Part shown: in pieces, positions 1-6,918 of the stretch | Layout of the letters: every line of letters begins with the position of its first letter | How positions within the stretch are numbered: the stretch's first letter is position 1 | Assembly: GCA_030634505.1 (NCBI GenBank) | Contig: DAOWAQ010000052.1 | Location: 1 to 9,624 of the forward strand | Reading direction: 5' to 3' | Origin: Calditrichia bacterium | Lineage (GTDB): Bacteria; Calditrichota; Calditrichia; JAJRVZ01 | DNA: 9,624 nt | Program-made: the position numbers and the translations under genes | The notes under the pieces: generated by a model | Told to the model about the DNA's origin: nothing | Databases searched by the model: none | The model's input: the letters and a program-made list of their open reading frames with translations, nothing else

Positions 1-873
1 AGCATTAATAAAAACAGTCAGGTTTGGCAGGTATTGTTCAAATTTTGATTTGTATTTGTCAGGAAAATCATAATAATCCTGCAATTCAAATTGAGATTCG
101 TTTTCTATCGGTTCTACCATGTCGTTTTCTTTAAAAACAATTTTGTATATATTGTTGTTTGAAATTTTACCGGAATTGTTAAGATTGAGTAGTTCGCCTG
201 CTGATATTTCTTCATAGGGCAGTAAGTTTAATAGTTCCTGAACTCCATTTGATACATTTCCATAACCGGAGATTCCAATCGTAACAGGTGAAATTTCAGA
301 AGGAAACCCATTGTTTTTTATCTTATTTCCCACTTCAATGAAGGACTCCTTTGCTTCTTCTAAACTGTCATATTGATGTGCTTGTTTAATATCAGAAAAT
401 GGTGTTATAATTCCTTCATTTTCGAATCTTTTGCCCAACGCCCAAAGTGAATCTATAATCCCGGCCAATCCCGCCTGAACACTAAAGAAAATTAAGCGTT
501 TTCCATTTTCATCTTCAATCTTTTCATAATCGATAAGGGTAATACCTGATTCAATAATTTTTTGTAACATAGGCATGTTATAATCTTGACCTTTAATTGT
601 ATGAGAAAAGAAAGTATAAATTTTACCTGGAAATAAATCTCTAATCTTTACTTCTTTAATACCAATAATTATTGAACAATTTGAAATATCTTCCTGTATA
701 TTAGCTCCCGCGTTTATATACTCGTCATCGGAGAATATTCTTTTTTCCGACGGCTGTACAAAAAAATCAACGGAATATTTTGAAATAAGATTTTTTACAT
801 CTGAAGGAATTAAAGGTGTTCTTTTTTCCCAAATACTTTTTGTCTCTCTGGCAATTCCTATAGAGATATTCAT
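1..873 (-). CDS. Lysine-ketoglutarate reductase / saccharopine dehydrogenase-like protein, N-terminal part (cut by left edge)
   Basis: An open frame of 291 codons runs from an ATG at 873 leftwards to the window edge without a stop, so the C-terminus is missing. The product belongs to the alanine dehydrogenase/PNT-N superfamily and resembles the LKR half of plant and animal LKR/SDH. It has KRTPL near residue 17, VQPSEKRIF at 39-47, GIKE at 71-74, FFSHT at 88-92 and a nucleotide-binding loop GISGYGNVS at 200-208. Known catalytic residues of yeast saccharopine dehydrogenase (Arg18, Lys77, His96, Gln101) appear to correspond to R18, K73, H91 and Q96; this mapping is from memory, not an alignment. 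The family interconverts lysine plus 2-oxoglutarate and saccharopine using NAD(P)H, in the cytoplasm. A GGAG lies 10 nt before the ATG. The gene is divergent from the TPR-rpsU operon. Direction (lysine breakdown or synthesis) cannot be told without the missing neighbour. The family is fairly sure, the exact substrate less so. Confidence 0.82.
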   Translation of the reverse strand, partial: MNISIGIARETKSIWEKRTPLIPSDVKNLISKYSVDFFVQPSEKRIFSDDEYINAGANIQEDISNCSIIIGIKEVKIRDLFPGKIYTFFSHTIKGQDYNMPMLQKIIESGITLIDYEKIEDENGKRLIFFSVQAGLAGIIDSLWALGKRFENEGIITPFSDIKQAHQYDSLEEAKESFIEVGNKIKNNGFPSEISPVTIGISGYGNVSNGVQELLNLLPYEEISAGELLNLNNSGKISNNNIYKIVFKENDMVEPIENESQFELQDYYDFPDKYKSKFEQYLPNLTVFINA

Positions 874-933
874 AAAATGTAAACTCCATTTTGAAGATAA
901 TTAATTTCGGATGAGTTGACTGCAAAGCAATAA

Positions 934-962
934 ATTTAAGTCCAAACAACCAGCAATATCAA
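934..962 (-). promoter_or_regulatory. Candidate sigma-70 type promoter for the LKR-like gene
   Basis: Read on the minus strand, TTGATA (plus-strand 957-962) is followed by a 17-nt spacer and TTAAAT (934-939), giving 5/6 and 4/6 matches to the TTGACA and TATAAT consensus. It would give a leader of about 50 nt before the ATG at 873. In such AT-rich DNA the match could be chance, and the group's own sigma factor may prefer other elements. Confidence 0.28.
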
Positions 963-1451
963 ACAATTTAACAAATAAGAAAAATTACTTAATAATAAGT
1001 CATAGTTTGGATTTAATGTTACCTGGGATTTCCGGAGAGGAAGTACTTTGAGAAATTATGGAAATAGAAAATAATTTGGCTGTAACTGAATAAAAAAATG
1101 ATTATGTCCTGCTTTAAGCTACTATTAGCAAGTGAGCAAAGAATTAAAAAATCAATGCGATGCTTATACTCTAAACTCTTTCATAAGCAAATAAGAATTA
1201 AAATATTAAAAGAATAGAAGTTAATTAATTCAAAAGACACTATATTAAAGTAAAAGGAATGATAAAGTCGAATAAATTATTACACTGCAAGTTTTCTTTC
1301 TATAATTAAATTGACTTTAGACACGTCCATAAATACTTTATAAATATTATCTTTAATTACCGTGTAAATATAGGTTGATTCAGGTGCTACAATGTGTTGA
1401 ATTCTGAACTGAGAATTACTAAATTAACTAACTTTATAATAATTAGTTATT

Positions 1452-1459
1452 AAAGGAGG
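1452..1459 (+). promoter_or_regulatory. Strong Shine-Dalgarno fixing the GTG start of the TPR gene
   Basis: AAAGGAGG lies 8 nt before the GTG at 1468, a near-perfect complement of the usual 16S 3' end. It decides the start: the GTG begins a clean signal peptide. A TATAAT at 1435-1440 just upstream could be a -10 element, but it lacks a good -35. Confidence 0.85.
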
Positions 1460-1467
1460 CGTTACCA

Positions 1468-2346
1468 GTGAAAAGGAGTATTTTATTATTATTAATATTT
1501 TTATTTTCAACCGCATTTGTGATTGCTCAAGAGAATAATAGAAGTCCGGAAGCAGGGAATGCTTATAATAATGGAAATAATTTTGCCAAACAACGAAAAT
1601 ATCCAGAAGCGATTAAAGCATACAAAGAAGCGATAAAAAATGATTCAAATTTTCCGAAGGCGTATGCTAATTTAGGTATTTGCTATAAAAAAACCGGTGA
1701 ATACGAATTAGCAAAAGGTGCATATAAAAAAGCAATCGAGCTAAATCCAAAATTTGAGAATGTTTATGTTGCTTTAGGGAATTTGTATAAAGATCAATTG
1801 AGCGATCAAGAATCTGCAATAAATACCTATAATGCTGTAGTTACTTCAATTAATGACAAAAGTTCTAAAGCTTATTTTGGCTTAGGTGATGTTTATTACA
1901 AAAAGAAAAATTACAAAAAAGGTATCGAGTATTTTACCAAAGCAGTTAAATTTAATGCAAAATATGGGAAAGCTTATGATATCTTAGGTAGTTGCCAGCT
2001 TGAAGAAAGAAAATTCGTTGATGCTGAAAATTCTTTTAAAAATGCTGTTAAATATGGCTCATCTAAAACTTCAAAAGGCAGATCTAACTATAAATTGGGC
2101 AACGTTTACTTAGAAATGAGAAAATACAAAGATGCTGAATCTGCTTTCACCTCTGCTTCCAGAACATGCAAAAAGGATTTCTATAAAGGAGGTTCAAATT
2201 ACGGTTTAGGAGAAGTTTACAAGAAACTTGGTAAAACCAAAAAAGCAATCGCTTATTATGAAAAGGCAGCAAAATCCCGATCCTGGAAAGCTAATGCTGA
2301 TTATCAAATAGATATACTAAAAAATCCCGATAAATATTCAAATTAA
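1468..2346 (+). CDS. Exported tetratricopeptide-repeat (TPR) protein
   Basis: The 292-residue product starts with a signal peptide: basic MKR, a hydrophobic run at 4-19 and a likely signal peptidase I site after Ala20 (VIA|QE), so the mature protein should be periplasmic or surface-associated. About seven TPR units of 34-37 residues follow, from roughly residue 31 to 272, with the usual pattern of Ala/Gly/Tyr at fixed helix positions (for example KAYANLGICYKKTGEY and KAYFGLGDVYYKKKNY). The last two units share a K-G-x-S-N-Y-x-L-G opening. No catalytic domain is present, so it is probably a protein-protein scaffold. It is the first gene of the run leading into rpsU, 29 nt downstream, which is an odd partner for an exported protein. 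The product is lysine- and tyrosine-rich and appears basic. The partner and role are unknown; GTG start with strong SD. Confidence 0.93.
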   Translation: MKRSILLLLIFLFSTAFVIAQENNRSPEAGNAYNNGNNFAKQRKYPEAIKAYKEAIKNDSNFPKAYANLGICYKKTGEYELAKGAYKKAIELNPKFENVYVALGNLYKDQLSDQESAINTYNAVVTSINDKSSKAYFGLGDVYYKKKNYKKGIEYFTKAVKFNAKYGKAYDILGSCQLEERKFVDAENSFKNAVKYGSSKTSKGRSNYKLGNVYLEMRKYKDAESAFTSASRTCKKDFYKGGSNYGLGEVYKKLGKTKKAIAYYEKAAKSRSWKANADYQIDILKNPDKYSN

Positions 2347-2357
2347 TATACAAAAAG

Positions 2358-2366
2358 AAAGAGGTG
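2358..2366 (+). promoter_or_regulatory. Strong Shine-Dalgarno of rpsU
   Basis: AAAGAGGTG lies 9 nt before the rpsU ATG at 2376; GAGGTG is six consecutive bases complementary to the usual anti-SD. The next genes of the operon have a weak AGG (yqeY) or nothing visible (cvpA, mutS2), so this site stands out within the unit. Confidence 0.75.
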
Positions 2367-2375
2367 TTATAATTT

Positions 2376-2570
2376 ATGATAAGTATTAAATGTCGTGATA
2401 ATGAACCATTCGAAAGAGCATTTAAAAGATTTACTAAAGCTTGTGAAAAAGCAGGTCTGATGTCGGATATTAAGAAACATCAGTATTTTGAAAAACCTAG
2501 CGAACAAAAAAAACGCCAGGTAAATCAAGCAAAACGCAAAATGCGTAAATTGATGGCTGAAATTAGGTAA
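2376..2570 (+). CDS. rpsU: Small-subunit ribosomal protein bS21
   Basis: This 64-residue basic protein matches bS21 along its whole length. The N-terminal strand carries the family's NEPFERAFKRF segment (residues 9-19), followed by CEKAGLMSDIKK (23-34), the YFEKPSE block (37-43) and a Lys/Arg-rich C-terminal helix that contacts 16S rRNA. It is slightly shorter than the E. coli protein (71 aa), as is usual in the Bacteroidota/Chlorobi group. bS21 sits near the 16S 3' end and helps initiation. The gene lies 29 nt after the TPR gene and 6 nt before yqeY; rpsU-yqeY adjacency is common in bacteria and supports both calls. Confidence 0.97.
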   Translation: MISIKCRDNEPFERAFKRFTKACEKAGLMSDIKKHQYFEKPSEQKKRQVNQAKRKMRKLMAEIR

Positions 2571-2576
2571 TAAAAA

Positions 2577-3032
2577 ATGGCACAAATTGACGATCGATTG
2601 TATGAAGAGATTAAGTCAACAATGAAAGCGGGCGAGAAAGAAAAAACTGAAACTTTCAGAACTCTTCGCGCTCAAATTAAAGATGCCAGAATAAAAAAAG
2701 GTGATGATCTGGAAGAGATAGAAGAACAACAGGTATTAATGACTGCAGCCAAAAGAAGAAAAGAATCAATAGAGATGTTTAAAAATGGCAATCGGGATGA
2801 TTTGGTCGCTAAGGAAAAATTCCAATTAGATTTAATTCAAAAGTATTTACCAGAACAAATTTCCGAGGAAGAAATCGAAAAAATAGTCAATGAAACAATA
2901 TCTACTATAAATGTTTCAAGTATGTCTGATATGGGGCGCGTTATGGGAGTACTAATGCCAAAAGTTAAAGGTAAGGCGGACGGCAAAATTGTTCAACAAA
3001 AAGTCAAAGAAGCGCTTTCTAAACTCACCTGA
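2577..3032 (+). CDS. yqeY: GatB/YqeY-domain protein
   Basis: The 151 residues match the stand-alone YqeY family in full length (usually about 145-155 aa). Visible signatures are a helical N-terminal half with TFRTLRAQIKDARI (residues 25-38), then LIQKYLPEQISEEEIE, and the diagnostic DMGRVMGVLMPKVKGKADG block near 118-136. The domain is shared with the C-terminal, tRNA-binding part of GatB, the amidotransferase that makes Gln-tRNA or Asn-tRNA. The role of stand-alone YqeY is not settled; a link to aminoacyl-tRNA is inferred from the domain. It starts 6 nt after rpsU behind a weak AGG, and its TGA overlaps the ATG of the next gene by one base, which suggests translational coupling. Confidence 0.95.
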   Translation: MAQIDDRLYEEIKSTMKAGEKEKTETFRTLRAQIKDARIKKGDDLEEIEEQQVLMTAAKRRKESIEMFKNGNRDDLVAKEKFQLDLIQKYLPEQISEEEIEKIVNETISTINVSSMSDMGRVMGVLMPKVKGKADGKIVQQKVKEALSKLT

Positions 3033-3535
3033 TGAATTTTATAGATTTAATTGTAATTATCATAACTTCATTCTTTTTACTTCGAGGTTTATTTCGCGGT
3101 TTTATTCTTGAACTAACAATTGTTATCGGTCTGATAGCAGGTTATTTAATTGCAATCAGTTATTATGATTATTTATCCATATTTGTTTTTAAAGAATATT
3201 TTCCACAAATACCTGACTCGATCTCAAATATTATAAGTTTTGCTGTTATATTTATTTCAATTAATATCGGTTTAAGATTGGCTGCAAGTGTAATAACCAA
3301 AACACTTAAGTTTGCCATGCTTGGCTGGTTAAATCGTTTACTAGGGGCAATTTTTGGTACAATTAAAGCAATATTAATCCTGGGAATTACGGCATTCCTA
3401 TTAAATTTGATACCTTTGTCCGGTACATTCTTAGAAAAAGCAGGTAAAAATGAAAGTGTTTTTTATCCTTTACTGGAATTAATAGGACCAGAGCTTTACA
3501 ACTATATACAAGAATCAAGAGACATACAAAATTAA
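3032..3535 (+). CDS. CvpA-family integral membrane protein
   Basis: The 167-residue protein has about four hydrophobic segments (roughly residues 5-19, 25-45, 65-85 and 105-128), the usual CvpA layout and length. Family hallmarks are the opening FIDLIVIIITSFFLLRGLFRG (an acidic residue in the first helix, then an RG-x-RG turn at about 18-23) and GWLNRLLGAIFGTIKA at 98-112. E. coli CvpA is needed for colicin V production and for envelope stress tolerance; the general function is unclear, and it acts in the inner membrane. The start is the ATG overlapping the yqeY stop (TGATG) with no Shine-Dalgarno visible, so it probably depends on re-initiation. mutS2 starts 1 nt after its stop. In many bacteria cvpA lies directly before mutS2, which supports the call. 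Confidence 0.9.
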   Translation: MNFIDLIVIIITSFFLLRGLFRGFILELTIVIGLIAGYLIAISYYDYLSIFVFKEYFPQIPDSISNIISFAVIFISINIGLRLAASVITKTLKFAMLGWLNRLLGAIFGTIKAILILGITAFLLNLIPLSGTFLEKAGKNESVFYPLLELIGPELYNYIQESRDIQN

Positions 3536-3536
3536 A

Positions 3537-5864
3537 ATGTACTCAGAAAGTTTAAAAAATCTGGAATTTGATATAATTCTCGATCTTATATCCAAATCCT
3601 GTAATAGCGATATTTCTAAATTACGACTTAGAGATTCAGAATTAATAAATAATGCATCGGAATTGCGTATTAAAATGTCTGAAATTTCGGAGGCAAAAGA
3701 AATTTATCTGGCAGAAGCAGGTTTTCCCATTTGGTCGTTTGCTGATATCCGGGAAACTTTGCATAAAATAGAGCCAATTGGTAGTTATTTAGAAATTTCG
3801 GATTGTCAGGTTGTTCAGAATATATTGGAAATCAGTTTAGACTTAAGAAAGTTTTTTGACAAATATGCAGACCGATTTCCAAATTTGTATAAGTTGGCAG
3901 ATTCAATATATGATTTATCGACATTGTATAATTTGATTAAAAATACAATTGATCCTGCCGGAAATGTTTATGATAATGCCAGTAAAGAATTAAAGAATAT
4001 TCGCAGTGAAATTGGCTATCAACATAAGCAGATACATATAATGCTGGACAGGATAATTAGAAAAAAAACAGAACATTTACAGGAAGAATATATTACATTA
4101 CGCGAAGGTCGATTGGTTTTGCCGGTTCGCGAATTTTCTCTCAATAAAATTCCCGGAATTATACATGGACAGTCTCAAACGGGACAGACACAGTATGTTG
4201 AGCCTTTAGAGGTAGTGCAACTTAACAACCAGTTAAATGAATTGTATCGGGCAGAGAAAAATGAAATTATTAAAATCTTACAGCGAATCTCTGATAATAT
4301 TCGTGAAGTTTCGGAAGAAATAATCAAAAATTTTAATACAATTATATATTTTGATATTCTGCAGGCTAAAGCAAGGTATTCAATTAGTGAAAATGCAATA
4401 GCGCCGGAAATATCTTCTGATTTTATTTGGGATATACGAAAAGGTTTTCACCCAATATTACTAAATATGATAAATGAATCTGCAATTCCTTTGGAATTGG
4501 AACTAGGGCATGATTTCAAGATACTTGTAATTAGTGGACCCAATGCCGGGGGGAAAACAGTTGCCATAAAAACTTTGGGCTTATTGCAAATGATGTTTCA
4601 ATCAGGTTTTCACATTCCGGTAGGAGAAGGGTCTAAATTTCCAATTTGTGATAACATATTTGCTGTGATAGGTGATGAACAGTCAATTGAAAACGATTTG
4701 AGTACTTTTTCATCACATATAAAAAATATTAACCAAATAATTGAAAATGTAAACAAAAACAGTTTGGTGTTAATAGATGAAATTGGAAGTGGCACTGATC
4801 CTGCGGAAGGTTCAGCATTGGCCATCGCGATTTTGGATAAATTGAATGAAGAAGGAATAGTAACGGTTGCTACAACACATCAGGGAGCACTAAAAGAATA
4901 TGCATTTAATACAGATAATGTACAAAATGCAGCCATGCAGTTTGATATAGAGTCACTACGACCATTGTTCAAACTCGATGTTGGTTTACCCGGAAGTAGC
5001 TATGCATTTGAAATTTCTCAAAGATTGGGAATGGATAAGGAAATTATTAATGTAGCAAGGGCACGGATGGGTGGTTCCAGCAATGAATTGGATAGTTTAT
5101 TAATCGATCTTACTAAAGAAAAGCAGAAGTATCATAAAATAATGCAAGAAATATCAATCAAAAATACCGAACTTGAAGGTTTGAAAAATATTTACCAGCA
5201 AAGAGCAGAGGAATTAAAAAAGAAAAAAAATAAATTTGAAAAAGAGGCGAAAGAAGAAGCAGGTAAAATTTTACAGGATGTTAATAAAACCATAGAAAAC
5301 CTCGTTGCTGACATAAAAAAATCTAATGCAGCACCTGAGATAATTAAGAAAACAAAATTATCAATAGCAGAATTGAAAAACAAAATTAAAACTGATAGAC
5401 CAAATAAAGTTTTAGAAATAAGCGATCTATCCATTGGACAACTAGTTAAAAGCACAAAGTTTGACCTGACTGGTGAAATACAATCAGTCAATAAAGATAA
5501 AAAAGAAATTGAGATTGAAACAAAAGGTGTAAAATTTAAAGTACCACTTGAAGATGTGGAAATTTCTAACGATATAAAATTGCATGAACCTAAATCTGGT
5601 GGAATAAAACCGGTTATAAAACAAGTTCAGAATGAAGTTGATTTGAGAGGTCTGCAATCTGATGACGCCTTGATCGAACTGGAAAGATATCTTGATCTTG
5701 CCCAGCATTCTGAATGGATAGAAATTCGCATTATTCATGGCAAAGGGACGGGTGCTTTACGGAAAAGCATTCATACATTCCTACGTAAAAATTCAATGAT
5801 CAGATCATTTAATTTGGCTAAGTACGGAGAAGGCGATTCGGGAGTTACTATTATTAATTTGTAG
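3537..5864 (+). CDS. mutS2: Endonuclease/ATPase MutS2
   Basis: The 775 residues have the complete MutS2 plan. An N-terminal MutS-like core and clamp runs to about residue 300. The ABC-type ATPase follows with Walker A GPNAGGKT at 334-341, Walker B LVLIDE ending at D414-E415, the signature GSGTDPAEGSA after it and the ATTHQ switch further on. A long charged coiled coil spans about 510-640, and a C-terminal Smr domain has VDLRGL at 701-706 and HGKGTG at 734-739. It lacks the mismatch-recognition domain of MutS1. Family members suppress recombination or act as nucleases, and in Bacillus subtilis MutS2 binds collided ribosomes and promotes their splitting. Sitting behind rpsU and yqeY fits a translation-linked role, but that is inference. 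No Shine-Dalgarno is seen; the start lies 1 nt after the cvpA stop. The protein looks intact. Confidence 0.97.
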   Translation: MYSESLKNLEFDIILDLISKSCNSDISKLRLRDSELINNASELRIKMSEISEAKEIYLAEAGFPIWSFADIRETLHKIEPIGSYLEISDCQVVQNILEISLDLRKFFDKYADRFPNLYKLADSIYDLSTLYNLIKNTIDPAGNVYDNASKELKNIRSEIGYQHKQIHIMLDRIIRKKTEHLQEEYITLREGRLVLPVREFSLNKIPGIIHGQSQTGQTQYVEPLEVVQLNNQLNELYRAEKNEIIKILQRISDNIREVSEEIIKNFNTIIYFDILQAKARYSISENAIAPEISSDFIWDIRKGFHPILLNMINESAIPLELELGHDFKILVISGPNAGGKTVAIKTLGLLQMMFQSGFHIPVGEGSKFPICDNIFAVIGDEQSIENDLSTFSSHIKNINQIIENVNKNSLVLIDEIGSGTDPAEGSALAIAILDKLNEEGIVTVATTHQGALKEYAFNTDNVQNAAMQFDIESLRPLFKLDVGLPGSSYAFEISQRLGMDKEIINVARARMGGSSNELDSLLIDLTKEKQKYHKIMQEISIKNTELEGLKNIYQQRAEELKKKKNKFEKEAKEEAGKILQDVNKTIENLVADIKKSNAAPEIIKKTKLSIAELKNKIKTDRPNKVLEISDLSIGQLVKSTKFDLTGEIQSVNKDKKEIEIETKGVKFKVPLEDVEISNDIKLHEPKSGGIKPVIKQVQNEVDLRGLQSDDALIELERYLDLAQHSEWIEIRIIHGKGTGALRKSIHTFLRKNSMIRSFNLAKYGEGDSGVTIINL

Positions 5865-5869
5865 AAAAT

Positions 5870-5897
5870 TTGAACATTTTCATGTAATAAGTATTAT
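5870..5897 (+). promoter_or_regulatory. Candidate promoter of the rpoD-type gene
   Basis: TTGAAC (5870-5875), a 16-nt spacer and TATTAT (5892-5897) resemble a sigma-70 promoter (4/6 and 5/6). It begins just past the mutS2 stop and would start transcription near 5904, leaving a leader of about 30 nt. This would let the sigma gene be expressed apart from the mutS2 unit. The AT-rich background tempers the confidence. Confidence 0.4.
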
Positions 5898-5920
5898 ATT
5901 ATAAACAATCATAAAATATA

Positions 5921-5925
5921 AAGGT
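5921..5925 (+). promoter_or_regulatory. Ribosome binding site fixing the TTG start of rpoD
   Basis: AAGGT lies 7 nt before the TTG at 5933. An in-frame TAG occupies 5930-5932, so translation cannot begin upstream, and the protein's conserved region 1.2 begins within about ten codons. Together these make TTG the only sensible start. Confidence 0.7.
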
Positions 5926-5932
5926 AAAATAG

Positions 5933-6778
5933 TTGGCAAGTATACCCCTAAAAGGAACACAATCACTAGAAAGATACTTTAAAGAAGTTGGCGCAGTTGA
6001 ATTACTTACGCCTCAAGAAGAAATTGAACTTGCTATCCGGATCAAACAAAATGACCGGAAAGCGTTAAAAAAATTAGTAAGTGCAAATTTACGATTTGTT
6101 GTCAGTGTGGCGAAAACTTACCAAAATCATGGTATGTCCCTTGAAGATTTAATCAATGAAGGAAACCTGGGGCTGATGAAAGCCGCGCATAGGTTTGATG
6201 AAACACGGGGATTTAAGTTTATATCTTATGCGGTGTGGTGGATAAAACAGGGCATTTTACAGGCAATAGCCGAAAAAACCCGATTGATAAGATTGCCTAT
6301 GAATCGTGTAGGTACACTCACCAAGATAGGAAAAGTTTTCAGTCAATTGGAACAAAAATATGATCGGGCTCCTACAAGTGAAGAAATTGCAGATGTGTTG
6401 GAAATTGATTCAGAAGAAGTAACATTAACTGTTAAAAAAGCCACCAGGGCAGTCTCAATGGATTCTGCTATCCATGCTGATGGAAAAAACAGGTTAATGG
6501 ATATTTTACCAAATAACAATGATCCTGAACCAGATGCTGATATCATGGATCAATCGCTACGGGATGAAGTTAATCATATTTTGCACTCTTTATCTGACAG
6601 GGAATCAAGAATACTAAAATTATATTACGGATTAGATGGCGAAAAAGCACATACGCTTGAAGAAGTTGGAATAGAATTCAGGTTAACCAGGGAACGCATA
6701 AGACAAATTAAGGAAAAAGCACTAAACAAACTTCGTAATAACTCAAGAAGCAATTTGTTAAGACAGTATTTCGGCTAA
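5933..6778 (+). CDS. rpoD: RpoD-family (primary-type) RNA polymerase sigma factor
   Basis: The 281-residue protein has sigma-70 regions in order: 1.2 at about 10-42 (SLERYFKEVG...LLTPQEE), 2 at about 50-120 with LRFVVSVAK, EDLINEGNLGL, RFDETRGFKFISYAVWWIKQ, 3 at about 121-205, and 4 at about 210-275 with the helix-turn-helix LTRERIRQIKEKAL. Region 1.1 is absent and there is no large non-conserved insert, as in the short primary sigma factors of Bacteroidota and Chlorobi. In region 2.4 the position equivalent to E. coli Thr440 is Leu, as in those groups, which may mean altered -10 recognition. It directs RNA polymerase to promoters. Start is TTG (see the RBS entry). It follows mutS2 by 68 nt. 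Whether it is the primary factor or an RpoD-like paralogue cannot be decided here; the preserved regions 1.2, 2 and 4 favour primary. Confidence 0.92.
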   Translation: MASIPLKGTQSLERYFKEVGAVELLTPQEEIELAIRIKQNDRKALKKLVSANLRFVVSVAKTYQNHGMSLEDLINEGNLGLMKAAHRFDETRGFKFISYAVWWIKQGILQAIAEKTRLIRLPMNRVGTLTKIGKVFSQLEQKYDRAPTSEEIADVLEIDSEEVTLTVKKATRAVSMDSAIHADGKNRLMDILPNNNDPEPDADIMDQSLRDEVNHILHSLSDRESRILKLYYGLDGEKAHTLEEVGIEFRLTRERIRQIKEKALNKLRNNSRSNLLRQYFG

Positions 6779-6918
6779 TATTGATAATCAAAATAGTATA
6801 TTCTCCTAAAATGATTTCATTCTGATTTAGATACCTTCACTGATTAGAAAACTTTAGAAATATTAAATTAATTAGTTTTGTTAAGTCTTCAATTTTAAAT
6901 ATTAAATTTAAGAGCAAA

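Larger units (their letters stand above)
874..1467. other. Divergent intergenic spacer, no gene seen
   Basis: These 594 nt separate the start of the minus-strand LKR-like gene from the plus-strand TPR gene. All frames are broken by frequent stops. The longest small ORF I followed (1098-1217, 39 codons) has no ribosome binding site and no recognisable product. TATAAT hexamers occur at 1301-1306 and 1435-1440, and a TTGACT at 1311-1316, but none pairs with a good partner at 16-18 nt. No tRNA-like or obvious terminator structure was seen. The spacer must hold promoters for both directions; its length leaves room for a regulatory site or small RNA that I cannot identify. Confidence 0.6.

Noticed and set aside
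767..949. 60-codon minus-strand ORF overlapping the LKR-like gene start
   Set aside because: It lies largely in another frame of the LKR-like gene, has no ribosome site and an unstructured product.
1098..1217. 39-codon plus-strand ORF in the first spacer
   Set aside because: No Shine-Dalgarno, no recognisable product, and composition like the surrounding non-coding DNA.
1301..1344. TATAAT at 1301 and TTGACT at 1311 as promoter elements for the TPR operon
   Set aside because: The hexamers do not pair with a partner at 16-18 nt: downstream of TTGACT the best-spaced hexamer matches only 3 of 6, and TATAAA at 1339 is 22 nt away.
2367..2585. Minus-strand ORF antisense to rpsU
   Set aside because: Shadow of the strongly conserved bS21 gene; its Phe/His-rich translation is the complement of Lys-rich codons.
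4610..5738. Three minus-strand ORFs (4610-4825, 5192-5491, 5484-5738) inside mutS2
   Set aside because: Antisense to conserved MutS2 ATPase, coiled coil and Smr sequence; no ribosome sites or recognisable domains.
6343..6546. Minus-strand ORF inside the sigma factor gene
   Set aside because: Antisense to region 3 of the sigma factor and not supported by any signal.
6781..6791. TTGATAATCAA palindrome after the sigma gene as a terminator
   Set aside because: A one-base loop cannot form a hairpin, and no T-tract follows.
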